From contig CALXLE010000006.1 in NCBI GenBank assembly GCA_944389115.1, forward strand, positions 1 through 32,124: a DNA stretch of 32,124 nucleotides, given 5' to 3'. The position numbers were made by a program, and so were the translations under genes. The stretch comes from an uncultured Spirochaetaceae bacterium (GTDB taxonomy: Bacteria > Spirochaetota > Spirochaetia > Sphaerochaetales > Sphaerochaetaceae). Under the pieces are notes generated by a model. The model worked only from the letters and a program-made list of their open reading frames with translations, was not told where the DNA came from and made no database searches. Each line of letters begins with the position of its first letter. The first letter of the stretch is position 1. This document shows positions 1 through 6,661 of this stretch, piece by piece.

Positions 1-80
1 GTAGGCATCTGCTGCTCGCAAGCTGTGAATACAACAAGCATCATAGCCGCGACCATGATTGTAAGAATCGTTTTCTTCAT
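1..80 (-). CDS. Putative lipoprotein, N-terminal fragment (cut by window edge)
   Basis: Only the first 26 residues are in the window, beginning MKKTILTIMVAAMMLVV. A charged start, a hydrophobic stretch and then FTAC form a lipoprotein signal with the lipobox Cys at about residue 21, followed by EQQMPT. This points to a lipid-anchored envelope protein, with the rest lying off the left edge. The ATG at 80 has a good ribosome binding site (AGAGGAG, 90-96). Function cannot be told from so little. Its promoter spacer carries a ten-G tract (described separately), as in phase-variable surface proteins. Confidence 0.75.
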   Translation of the reverse strand, partial: MKKTILTIMVAAMMLVVFTACEQQMP

Positions 81-112
81 TTGATTCTACTCCTCTGATT
101 AATATCACGGAT

Positions 113-144
113 AGGCTACCCCCCCCCCAGTTGTGTTTTGTCAA
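113..144 (-). promoter_or_regulatory. Promoter with ten-G tract in the -35/-10 spacer
   Basis: On the minus strand a perfect -35 TTGACA (144-139) is followed by a 20-base spacer ending in ten G (128-119), then TAGCCT (118-113) as the best -10. The lipoprotein ATG lies 33 bases further on. Twenty bases is longer than the usual 17, so at this tract length the promoter would be weak. Loss of about three G would restore normal spacing. The -10 is imperfect, so its assignment is an inference. Confidence 0.55.
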
Positions 145-190
145 GGAGTTTTTTGAAGATTTTTGATTCTTTTTGAAAATTGTTCTGCAA

Positions 191-222
191 TTAAAAACGG
201 CAGAGCCGATTAAGCCCTGCCG
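191..222 (-). terminator. Rho-independent terminator of groEL
   Basis: Arms 198-206 and 214-222 form a 9-bp GC-rich stem (one G-T pair) with a seven-base loop. On the minus strand it is followed by GTTTTTAA. It lies 22 bases after the groEL stop. Confidence 0.85.
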
Positions 223-244
223 CCTATTCATAGCTTTTTCGCTA

Positions 245-1867
245 TTACATTCCCATTCCTGGATTTGCCGGAGCTGGTGGCTCTGGAGCTGGAATGTCTG
301 TTACTGCACACTCAGTTGTGAGGATGAGCGATGCGATGGATGCTGCATTCTGAAGAGCAGATCTTGTTACCTTTACAGGATCAATGATTCCGCTCTCGAC
401 CATGTTGACCCACTTCATTGCATTAGCATCGAAGCCAACACCAGCCTTCTCGTTCTTGCACTTGTCAGCGATGATAGATCCATCAACACCTGCATTCTCT
501 GCAATCTGTCTGATAGGCTCCTCAAGAGCGCGGATAACAATCCTGTATCCAACCTTCTCCTCTTCGGAAAGCTTGGAAAGATCGTTAGCAGCAAGCTCCT
601 TGACTGCCTGTACAAGGGCAACACCACCACCAGGGATAACACCTTCCTCGATAGCAGCACGTGTAGCGGAAAGAGCATCCTCAACCCTGTGCTTCTTCTC
701 CTTGAGCTCAACCTCTGTAGCTGCACCGACGTTAACAACTGCAACACCGCCTGCAAGCTTAGCAAGCCTCTCCTGGAGCTTCTCTCTGTCATAATCAGAG
801 GTGCAATCCTCAATCTGCATCTTGATCTGTGCAATCCTGTCGCGGATAGCATCTGCAGAGCCAGCGCCGCTGATGATTGTTGTGTTCTCCTTCTCGACCT
901 TGACATTCTTTGCTCTGCCAAGCATGGAGATATCAGCATTCTCAAGCTTCATACCGAGCTCTTCTGTGATAACCTGTCCGCCTGTAAGGATAGCGATATC
1001 CTCGAGCATAGCCTTGCGTCTGTCACCAAATCCTGGAGCCTTTACAGCTACTACGCTGAGCGTTCCACGCACTGCGTTGAGAACGAGTGTTGCGAGAGCT
1101 TCGCCATCAACATCCTCTGCGATGATGAGAAGTGGCTTGCCAGACTGGGCAACCTTCTCAAGAAGCGGGAGAAGATCCTTCATCGAGGAGATCTTCTTGT
1201 CGTAGATGAGGATGTATGGGTTATCAAGGACAGCTGTCATGGTGTCCCTGTTATTGCAGAAATAAGCGGAAAGATAACCGCGGTCGAACTGCATACCTTC
1301 TACGAAATCAACTGTTGTCTCGATTGTCTTGGACTCCTCGACAGTGATGACACCATCCTTGCCTACCTTGTCCATTGCATTTGCGATCTCGTCGCCGATA
1401 GTCCTGTCGTTATTTGCGGAAATGGATGCAACCTGTGCAATCTCTTCCTTATCCTGGATCATCTTGGCTTCCTTCTTGATGCACTCGACAGCATCCTGGA
1501 CAGCCTTGTCGATTCCTCTCTTGATGCCCATTGGGTTAACGCCTGCAGCAACGCTCTTCATGCCTTCCTTTGTGATAGACCATGCAAGAACAGTAGCTGT
1601 TGTCGTTCCGTCGCCAGCGACATCATTTGTCTTAGCTGCAACTTCCTTGAGAAGCTGAGCACCCATGTTCTCAAACGGATCCTCGAGCTCAATCTCACGA
1701 GCAACTGAAACACCATCCTTAGTCACCGTAGGAGCACCGTATTTCTTATCAAGAAGAACAAGCCTTCCCTTCGGTCCAAGTGTAGTCATAACAGCCTTGG
1801 AAATCTTCTCAACACCGTTGACAAGCGACTTCCGGGCCTCTTCATTAAACTGAAGCTGTTTTGCCAT
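245..1867 (-). CDS. groEL: Chaperonin GroEL (60 kDa)
   Basis: This is the ATP-driven chaperonin that folds proteins in the cytoplasm as a double seven-member ring. The 540-residue length is normal. Visible family signatures are TLGPKGR at 29-35, the ATP/Mg loop GDGTTTAT at 85-92 (Asp86 corresponds to Asp87 of E. coli), a PGGG segment near 413-416 and the Gly/Met tail ending NPGMGM. The ATG at 1867 has AAGGAGAG about 9 bases upstream. No groES lies beside it in this window and no CIRCE operator was found upstream, so it is probably transcribed alone from its own promoter and ends at the hairpin at 191-222. Confidence 0.98.
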   Translation of the reverse strand: MAKQLQFNEEARKSLVNGVEKISKAVMTTLGPKGRLVLLDKKYGAPTVTKDGVSVAREIELEDPFENMGAQLLKEVAAKTNDVAGDGTTTATVLAWSITKEGMKSVAAGVNPMGIKRGIDKAVQDAVECIKKEAKMIQDKEEIAQVASISANNDRTIGDEIANAMDKVGKDGVITVEESKTIETTVDFVEGMQFDRGYLSAYFCNNRDTMTAVLDNPYILIYDKKISSMKDLLPLLEKVAQSGKPLLIIAEDVDGEALATLVLNAVRGTLSVVAVKAPGFGDRRKAMLEDIAILTGGQVITEELGMKLENADISMLGRAKNVKVEKENTTIISGAGSADAIRDRIAQIKMQIEDCTSDYDREKLQERLAKLAGGVAVVNVGAATEVELKEKKHRVEDALSATRAAIEEGVIPGGGVALVQAVKELAANDLSKLSEEEKVGYRIVIRALEEPIRQIAENAGVDGSIIADKCKNEKAGVGFDANAMKWVNMVESGIIDPVKVTRSALQNAASIASLILTTECAVTDIPAPEPPAPANPGMGM

Positions 1868-2147
1868 ATCCAGAATCTCTCCTTATATATATTCAAAAGA
1901 AACATAACAGCCTTATTCAGCTGCCAACTTGAAAAATATACATAAAGCGATAATCCGGCAAGAGGTATTGGCAAAAAGCTGGCAGAAGATGGCCCTCAGG
2001 TTGGATATTGCTGCAGAAAATCTGAATACAGAACCAGAGGATTCCTTCTAAATGACATCATTCAAACTGATTCATATATCGAACACTATGTTCATTTCTG
2101 TCTTATTTATGCGACAAAATGTATTGGAATCTCAAATTTCAAGCCAT
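1868..2147. other. groEL upstream region, no complete gene
   Basis: This stretch holds the groEL leader and, presumably, its promoter. A weak minus-strand candidate is TTGCCG near 1962 with TATATT about 15 bases downstream, but the spacing is short and I do not rely on it. No TTAGCACTC CIRCE repeat is present. On the plus strand a 47-codon open stretch (1908-2051) looks partly like a HigA antitoxin and is listed as a possible remnant. Nothing else is recognisable. Confidence 0.5.
1908..2051 (+). pseudogene. Possible remnant of a HigA-like antitoxin
   Basis: A short open frame without a proper start ends in KMALRLDIAAENLNTEPED and a stop. HigA-family antitoxins often carry a segment like MALRLAKALGTSPEFWLNLQ after the DNA-binding helices, and the intact HigA-like protein at 16915-17208 reads SIDIAAKLSNTLGTS at that place. 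The match covers only about 20 residues and the helix-turn-helix is missing, so this would be a decayed fragment. Chance similarity cannot be excluded. Confidence 0.3.
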
Positions 2148-2148
2148 T

Positions 2149-2175
2149 TTGCATACAACCAACAAAACTTATGCT
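2149..2175 (+). promoter_or_regulatory. Likely promoter of the small toxin-like gene
   Basis: TTTGCA or TTGCAT around 2149-2155 and TATGCT about 2170-2175 are spaced roughly 15-16 bases apart. Transcription would start near 2182, giving a leader of about 105 bases that begins just before the structured region. Confidence 0.45.
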
Positions 2176-2215
2176 AAAAACATATTCAGGGTGCTGAAGC
2201 ACGGCAAGCGGTTGT

Positions 2216-2283
2216 CCCTCCGACCGGGAGGGTTGCTGCAATCCTCCCGCCCCACCCTTATGGGCTATAAGGGAAAGGAGGTG
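2216..2283 (+). promoter_or_regulatory. Structured leader with mutually exclusive hairpins and ribosome site
   Basis: Hairpin A pairs CCCTCC (2216-2221) with GGAGGG (2227-2232). Hairpin B uses those same bases to pair GGGAGG (2226-2231) with CCTCCC (2243-2248), extended by TTG/CAA. A and B cannot form together. A third hairpin, CCCTTAT with ATAAGGG, stands directly before the strong ribosome site AAAGGAGGT (about 2275-2282). The CCTCC at 2243-2247 could also cover that site. Such leaders are typical of type I toxin mRNAs. Confidence 0.6.
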
Positions 2284-2287
2284 CGCT

Positions 2288-2368
2288 ATGAGTGATTATG
2301 AACTCCTGATGATTGTATTCACAGTTATTGGAATAGTAATAGCTACTTTAAAAAGCAACGGCCGCTAA
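2288..2368 (+). CDS. Small hydrophobic peptide, holin-like type I toxin candidate
   Basis: The gene encodes 26 residues, MSDYELLMIVF followed by TVIGIVIATL and a short basic tail KSNGR. It is one membrane helix with an acidic N-terminus and a positively charged C-terminus. This is the pattern of the short putative holin-like toxins (Hol_Tox type) and related type I toxins that damage the inner membrane. The start has an unusually strong ribosome site (AAAGGAGGTG) 5-6 bases upstream. The stop codon lies inside the stem of a hairpin that terminates both strands. A strong leftward promoter at 2470-2443 would make an antisense RNA against the 3' end. Family assignment is by resemblance; toxicity is inferred. 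Confidence 0.75.
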   Translation: MSDYELLMIVFTVIGIVIATLKSNGR

Positions 2369-2400
2369 GCCCTTCGAAAACTAGCGACCGCTTTGTTTTT
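2350..2400. terminator. Bidirectional rho-independent terminator of toxin mRNA and antisense RNA
   Basis: Arms 2359-2367 and 2382-2390 pair over nine positions with one mismatch around a 14-base loop. On the plus strand TTTGTTTTT (2392-2400) follows. On the minus strand TTGCTTTTT follows (2358-2350). It can end both convergent transcripts and overlaps the toxin stop codon. Confidence 0.75.
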
Positions 2401-2436
2401 CTTCGAGGGACGCCGCTTGCTGCAGCACCCTTTTCT
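2350..2436 (-). ncRNA. Predicted antisense (antitoxin) RNA
   Basis: A promoter on the minus strand (2470-2443) would start an RNA near 2436 that ends at the shared terminator, about 85 bases. It is complementary to the last few codons and 3' end of the toxin-like mRNA. Its 5' part repeats the sequence of the toxin mRNA 5' end. Convergent RNAs meeting at a shared terminator resemble txpA/ratA, bsrG/SR4 and par of pAD1. The RNA itself is predicted, not observed. Confidence 0.6.
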
Positions 2437-2442
2437 ATCAAT

Positions 2443-2470
2443 ATATTACCAGAAATCAGAAATCAGTCAA
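2443..2470 (-). promoter_or_regulatory. Strong sigma-70-type promoter for the antisense RNA
   Basis: TTGACT (2470-2465), a 16-base spacer and TAATAT (2448-2443) read leftward. No protein gene follows in this direction before the bidirectional terminator, so a short non-coding RNA is the natural product. Confidence 0.7.
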
Positions 2471-2500
2471 ATGAACGCCCAGATCCAATCCCGCAGGATT

Positions 2501-2746
2501 TTAGTCCAAGGCAATGTATTCGATACCATCTCCCAGAATTTCTTCAGGTTCAGGCATAATGGATCCTCTATCTGAGAAATATCCCAAATATGCTTCAAGC
2601 GCTTCCCTGGCATTCCTTCTAGCATCTTCGATGTCATCGCCATAAGCGATGCATCCATCCATTCCACTGCCGAGAAAGAACACACTATATCTTCCATCAT
2701 CCTCTCGATCGAACTTTGCTGGATATCCTTTCATCTGCTTTGTCAT
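2501..2746 (-). CDS. Orphan HicB-like antitoxin, short form
   Basis: The 81-residue protein has the HicB RNase-H-like fold pattern: YPAKFDREDDGRYSVFF, then GMDGCIAYGDDIEDARRNAREALEAYL. HicB proteins normally neutralise the mRNA interferase HicA and bind the hicAB promoter through a C-terminal DNA-binding domain. Here the protein stops after EYIALD, where the C-terminal domain would begin, and no hicA is next to it. It may be a truncated relic or a minimal HicB. The ATG at 2746 has only a distant GAGGAG about 17 bases upstream; the ATG at codon 5 is an alternative. It reads toward the antisense-RNA promoter, so its transcript could run into that RNA. Confidence 0.75.
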   Translation of the reverse strand: MTKQMKGYPAKFDREDDGRYSVFFLGSGMDGCIAYGDDIEDARRNAREALEAYLGYFSDRGSIMPEPEEILGDGIEYIALD

Positions 2747-2788
2747 ATCCGTAAGATAGCAATCTCCTCAGCTTCAGGAAAGCTTCAT

Positions 2789-3613
2789 TCAGCGCATTAT
2801 TACCATTGCAGATAGGAATACTGCCGAAGAGAATAGGCCTGAAAGGAGATTCACCATATCATTATCTATGAATGGGATGCCTCTTGCTCTCTCTAGCTTC
2901 CTGCCATTCTCCATGCTTTTCTCAGTAAGGGAACCATCCTCCTTCCTGTAGTGAACCTGGACGGTTGCACCTAAGAATGAATCGAACAAAGCTCCGATGA
3001 AGCCTGAGGCTGCTATTGCAAGAAGCTCCTGGAAGCTGCATCCAAAGGTTCCCATATCAAGAATCGCTATAAGAGCGGAGAATGCAAGCGCAGATAATGT
3101 TCCGATAGCAGACACCCCGCCAGAAAGTCCGGGAGGAACGGGAGTGAATGTGATTATCGAGATAGGAGGTCTCGATGACAGCATTCCGATCGATGATGCT
3201 GCAGTATCGGCCTCAGCCTCAGCAATCGCAGCAGCGAATGCTCCGATGAATACAGGGTTATGCGTTATACCGTAAAGGACCAGCATCAGAGCTGCAGGTA
3301 CACCATTGGCAATCACCTGCATCATATCACGCCGTCCAGTCTTCTCTGCAACTGTGTTCTTTCCATCGGATAGCCGTGAAAGCATCGAAGCTGAAACAAA
3401 GAAGAAAAGGAAGACAGCTACCCCAGACACTCCGCCTATATAGAAGACAATGAAGCCTAGAACTATCGAAGTTATCACACCGGAGATTGTCAGGAAGCGC
3501 TTTTTATATGAAAAGACAGCCGCGAGCGAAAGAAACACAGCGATTATGATAATCCGTGCATAAAGCGGCAGATCAAAGAACATTCCATCAAGAACAGAGG
3601 TCAGAGAGCGCAT
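2789..3613 (-). CDS. DUF92 integral membrane protein (VTE6-like isoprenyl phosphate kinase family)
   Basis: This 274-residue polytopic membrane protein carries the DUF92 hallmarks: GRRDMMQVIANG at 93-104, AEADTAASSIG at 133-143, GLSGGVSAIGT at 162-172, GALFDSFLGATVQ at 207-219 and NDMVNLLS at 251-258. Plant VTE6 of this family phosphorylates phytyl phosphate to the diphosphate, and bacterial members are largely uncharacterised. The ATG at 3613 has GGAGG four bases upstream. It overlaps by 13 bases the preceding gene, which encodes a phytol/dolichol-kinase-like protein. A two-step alcohol-to-diphosphate pathway in the membrane is therefore a reasonable inference. The substrate is unknown. Confidence 0.88.
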   Translation of the reverse strand: MRSLTSVLDGMFFDLPLYARIIIIAVFLSLAAVFSYKKRFLTISGVITSIVLGFIVFYIGGVSGVAVFLFFFVSASMLSRLSDGKNTVAEKTGRRDMMQVIANGVPAALMLVLYGITHNPVFIGAFAAAIAEAEADTAASSIGMLSSRPPISIITFTPVPPGLSGGVSAIGTLSALAFSALIAILDMGTFGCSFQELLAIAASGFIGALFDSFLGATVQVHYRKEDGSLTEKSMENGRKLERARGIPFIDNDMVNLLSGLFSSAVFLSAMVIMR

Positions 3614-4197
3614 AGAACCTCCACAGCACCTGCAGTAAGCAGAGGAACGGTAAGGTTATCCAGAGCTGATGGGGACACCCGCTCAGTCACCGTCGCAGCA
3701 AGAGCTGATACAGCTGCCCTGATCACTCCTATGCCTGTACAGGCAAGTATCACATTGAATGCAACGATGAACATCACTGCCGATCCCTCGATGCTCTTCC
3801 GGGTCTTTCCTAGAAGTGTCCCGGCAATGGCCGCAGCCCCATCCCCAAGTCCCATGACGAGCGTGCCTGCAACAACGGCCTGAACTGAAAGAATCCCCTC
3901 AATCATAAGAAAGATCATTACGGTGATAGACAAAGGAAAGAAAACAATGCCCGCACTGATATTACCGCTATGGATATAGAACGCAAGATTGAGAACTGTA
4001 AAAAGCACAGGGCCTATAAGCCGTGCAGCTGGGGACTCCATGCCATATGCCATTATGAATATCCATAACGACACGAGGATATGAACCGTTTTGCGGACGA
4101 ATATGGCCTGCACCCCCCTTCTTCCCATGCAGCATGCAGCAAGAAGAACGACAAGGATATACAAGAAAGAGACCAGAAGCCAGAGTATATCGTTCAC
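3601..4197 (-). CDS. Phytol/dolichol kinase-like (SEC59/VTE5 family) membrane protein
   Basis: This 198-residue multispanning protein shows the motifs of CTP-dependent polyprenol kinases: RKTVHI at 35-40, GDGAAAIAG at 118-126, KSIEGS at 134-139 and the late DNLTVPL at 180-186 preceded by an acidic residue. These enzymes phosphorylate isoprenoid alcohols such as phytol or dolichol at the membrane. The start is a GTG overlapping the stop of the DUF2207 gene as GTGA, with AGGAG just upstream, so translation is coupled. It is followed at once by a DUF92 gene. The exact alcohol used is unknown. Confidence 0.82.
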   Translation of the reverse strand: MNDILWLLVSFLYILVVLLAACCMGRRGVQAIFVRKTVHILVSLWIFIMAYGMESPAARLIGPVLFTVLNLAFYIHSGNISAGIVFFPLSITVMIFLMIEGILSVQAVVAGTLVMGLGDGAAAIAGTLLGKTRKSIEGSAVMFIVAFNVILACTGIGVIRAAVSALAATVTERVSPSALDNLTVPLLTAGAVEVLCAL

Positions 4198-6017
4198 CAG
4201 CTCCTGCCTCCCCCTCCAGAGAATCCTCCTCCAGAGAATCCTGATGATCCGGAGAATGTTCTTGCTCCGCCGCCTCCAGTATTCCTCGGAGGATCTATAT
4301 GATGGATATAATCATCGCGCCATCTTCTGCAGAAGGCAGAATAAATGAACGGATCGAATGGATATGGTGAACTATACCACTTTGCTTCAGTTATCGGGAT
4401 ATCCCTGAACTTATCTGCCCAGGAGTCAGCAAGTCCGAATACCATTGCATAAGGAAGCACATGATAGAAATACTCTGGATCCTCTTCGGATAGCTCCTTT
4501 ATCCTGTCCTTTTCTACCTTATCGATGAATTCTTTATATCCTAGAGCTTCTGCAAGCCTATCACTGCCATACCTGCTTCTTCTGGATATATGCGCGGCAA
4601 GAAACATCGAGACAGCAAGGAGGACAATGAATGCAATGACAGCAGGGCCGGCGAGAACTGTCGTGGATTCCGCAATAATTGCCACGGACATGAAGAATGT
4701 GATGAACGCAAGAAAGAAAAGCATAGCAAAGACCTGTGGCACCCTAAGCTTTCCAGCTCTTGCAGACTGCATTGATACGGACCTCAGAAGCATATAAGCC
4801 ATGAAGGAAGGAATGATTCCGAATGGCAGAAGCGCAGGATCTGCTGAAGCTGCAAGCAGGCCTCCTGCGAAGAGCGCGGCTATCAAAAGCATAGCAAATA
4901 CAGCTTTCCTGGCTTTAAGGGAGGAAGGTTCCTCTAAGGAATTGCTTCCGGAGAAAAATCTCGCAGTAAGAGGAATGACATTCCTCCTGAGTTTATCAGG
5001 GAAACCGTATGTCCTGAGCGTGACCGAATCCGTATGATCGGATATGAAGAATGCATTGAAAAGAACCTTTTCCCGTTCCGTGGCTTCATCAAGCTCCTTC
5101 AGTTTATCGAAGGAATAGGATGAGCCATCATCATTTATCCTTATATACCCTTTGTCAGCCCAGTAGATGAGCATAGCGGCAACGGCAGTGCTATCAAGGT
5201 TTCCTTCGATAAGGTACTGCGTATCCATCGGCGAAAACCCATCAGGAGGAGAGAACCTTACAGGGATTATAAGCTTTTCATCCCTGCCTCTGAGAAAATA
5301 GACGGCAAAGGCTATGGCCGCAGCTGCTGAAATGAGCCCCAATGCCGCATATATGAACCACGACCCATCCGGTATATCCTTGGCAAGATAGAAATACCCC
5401 TCATCCATCTCCACACGCAGCGTTATGCCATAACCTGCAGGGAGGGATGAATATCGTCCGGAAACAGTCAGGCCATCCTTTGAGAGATTGAAAGGCAGAT
5501 CAGCGGATGATCCATAGGCTCCATAGGTAACCCATATCCTGTCAATATCTACAGGAGATGGGAATGTTACAGAGAAAGAGACCACATCCATATCGCTGTC
5601 CCAGTAGCCTGGCGATACGATATTGTAATAGAGCTCATCATATTCATCATATTCATCAGCAGGGTACTGCATGGTATAGCCAAGGCTGAAATCCGCCGGA
5701 CCTGTAATATACCTGTCAGGATTACCCATGATCACGCTCAGGAAATCCCCGCTTCTATCCACCTCCGCAATCGATGTACCATGCACGTCGCCTATCTTTA
5801 TGCGCGTGCGGCCGAAATCATACTGGATATCCCTGATAAGCCCATGGGATGGCGAGGTGAAATTAAGAGATATATCCTCATCCACTGAGAGCTTCTTAGC
5901 CGCATCAGCAGTTATCCTGACCGAGTATTCCTCAACATGGAAATTCTCCGCAGAAAGCGGCGAAATAAAAGGGAGAAGCAGGATGAGAATGAGGAAGACC
6001 TTCCTAGAACCTGACAT
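4194..6017 (-). CDS. DUF2207 domain membrane protein
   Basis: The protein of 607 residues begins with a signal peptide (hydrophobic VFLILILLLPFISPLSAEN). An extracytoplasmic beta-rich domain follows, typical of DUF2207, then a transmembrane helix near 225-245. A cytoplasmic region comes next, then two to four helices around 375-475 and a flexible tail rich in Gly, Ser and Phe (SGGGFSGGGG) ending in W. Such proteins commonly accompany LemA, and their biochemical role is not established. The frame opens at a GTG (6023), but the ATG at 6017 is the more likely start. Both overlap the end of lemA, so translation is coupled. At the other end it overlaps the kinase gene by four bases. Confidence 0.88.
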   Translation of the reverse strand: MSGSRKVFLILILLLPFISPLSAENFHVEEYSVRITADAAKKLSVDEDISLNFTSPSHGLIRDIQYDFGRTRIKIGDVHGTSIAEVDRSGDFLSVIMGNPDRYITGPADFSLGYTMQYPADEYDEYDELYYNIVSPGYWDSDMDVVSFSVTFPSPVDIDRIWVTYGAYGSSADLPFNLSKDGLTVSGRYSSLPAGYGITLRVEMDEGYFYLAKDIPDGSWFIYAALGLISAAAAIAFAVYFLRGRDEKLIIPVRFSPPDGFSPMDTQYLIEGNLDSTAVAAMLIYWADKGYIRINDDGSSYSFDKLKELDEATEREKVLFNAFFISDHTDSVTLRTYGFPDKLRRNVIPLTARFFSGSNSLEEPSSLKARKAVFAMLLIAALFAGGLLAASADPALLPFGIIPSFMAYMLLRSVSMQSARAGKLRVPQVFAMLFFLAFITFFMSVAIIAESTTVLAGPAVIAFIVLLAVSMFLAAHISRRSRYGSDRLAEALGYKEFIDKVEKDRIKELSEEDPEYFYHVLPYAMVFGLADSWADKFRDIPITEAKWYSSPYPFDPFIYSAFCRRWRDDYIHHIDPPRNTGGGGARTFSGSSGFSGGGFSGGGGRSW

Positions 6018-6555
6018 CAACACGGGCTCTTTCCGCCTCCTCTGCCTCTATATAGTCTCTCTTATCGAAATGGAAAGCCGATGCAATTATGGATGAAGGG
6101 AATACCATCACCTTATCATTGAATGAACGGGCAACAGCATTGTAGTACTTCCTTGCATTAAGAATGCCTTCCTCTATGCCCGAAAGCTCATTCTGCAGAC
6201 TTACGAAGTTCTGGTTAGCTTTGAGGTCCGGATAGCTCTCAGCCAGCGCGAAGAGCCTATCAAGCGCAGCAGTAAGCCCCGCCTCCGCCTTTGCCCTCTC
6301 CTGCAGGGACTTCACGGAGACTGTCCTGTTCCTAGCCTCAATGACAGCATCAAGGGTGCTTTTCTCATGAGATGCATAGCCTTTAACCGTCTCGACAAGA
6401 TTCGGAACAAGATCATAGCGCTGCTTGAGGTGGGCATCGACGCCAGCTTCCGCTTCATCGGCCTTATTGCGAAGCCTGACAAGCCCGTTGTATGCAGTGA
6501 TTGCCCAGATCGCAACGATTATTATCAGGGCTATAATGATATAAAGTGCTATCAT
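6004..6555 (-). CDS. lemA: LemA family protein
   Basis: This 183-residue protein has one N-terminal membrane helix (ALYIIIALIIIVAIWAI) and then the LemA helical bundle: YNGLVRLRNKADEAEAGVD, LKQRYDLVPNLVETVKGYA and AVARSFNDKVMVFPSS. LemA proteins sit at the cytoplasmic membrane and their role is poorly known. The ATG at 6555 is chosen because GGAGG (6566-6562) lies six bases before it. The ATG at 6561 directly touches that site. It is the first gene of a leftward operon with the DUF2207 protein and the two isoprenoid-kinase-like proteins, and is divergent from argR. Confidence 0.93.
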   Translation of the reverse strand: MIALYIIIALIIIVAIWAITAYNGLVRLRNKADEAEAGVDAHLKQRYDLVPNLVETVKGYASHEKSTLDAVIEARNRTVSVKSLQERAKAEAGLTAALDRLFALAESYPDLKANQNFVSLQNELSGIEEGILNARKYYNAVARSFNDKVMVFPSSIIASAFHFDKRDYIEAEEAERARVDVRF

Positions 6556-6594
6556 TTTCATCCTCCATGCCTAAAGATATCATATTTTCAATGG

Positions 6595-6623
6595 TTGCAT
6601 CACTCTCTTCTTCACGGTAAAAT
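6595..6623 (+). promoter_or_regulatory. Promoter of argR-pgi
   Basis: TTGCAT (6595-6600), a 17-base spacer and TAAAAT (6618-6623) predict a start near 6630, within the palindromic operator and about 32 bases before the argR ATG. Confidence 0.7.
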
Positions 6624-6648
6624 TGCATAAGAACTGCATAAGTATGCA
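6624..6648 (+). promoter_or_regulatory. ARG-box-like operator at the argR start
   Basis: The perfect palindrome TGCATAAGTATGCA (6635-6648) is preceded by another TGCATA (6624-6629). It fits the classical half-site TGAAT...ATTCA except for C/G at one position of each half. It covers the predicted transcription start, as expected for autorepression by ArgR. Binding is inferred. Confidence 0.6.
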
Positions 6649-6661
6649 TTCTGGAGGATTA

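Larger units (their letters stand above)
2189..2430. repeat. Long-range imperfect inverted repeat flanking the toxin-like gene
   Basis: The left arm at 2189-2222 (GGGTGCTG, AGC, GCAAGCGG, GTCCCTC) recurs in reverse complement at 2404-2430. The RNA starting left of the locus and the RNA starting right of it would therefore begin with nearly the same sequence. A read-through plus-strand transcript could fold its two ends together. The arms differ by a few bases and a three-base gap. Confidence 0.7.

Noticed and set aside
173-1708. Long open frame of 511 codons on the strand opposite groEL
   Set aside because: It is a shadow of groEL codon bias: Cys- and Leu-rich with no domain pattern, and it starts inside the terminator region.
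1868-2100. CIRCE heat-shock operator before groEL
   Set aside because: I looked for TTAGCACTC and its inverted copy and did not find them.
2149-2470. Small mobile element (MITE-like) bounded by inverted repeats
   Set aside because: The repeats lie just inside two divergent-facing promoters, no target-site duplication was seen, and the RNA-based explanation accounts for terminator, promoter and peptide together.
6623-6661. Earlier ATG that would add 13 residues to ArgR
   Set aside because: It lies on the -10 box and operator, has no ribosome site, and the added residues do not fit ArgR; the ATG at 6662 has GGAGG at proper distance.
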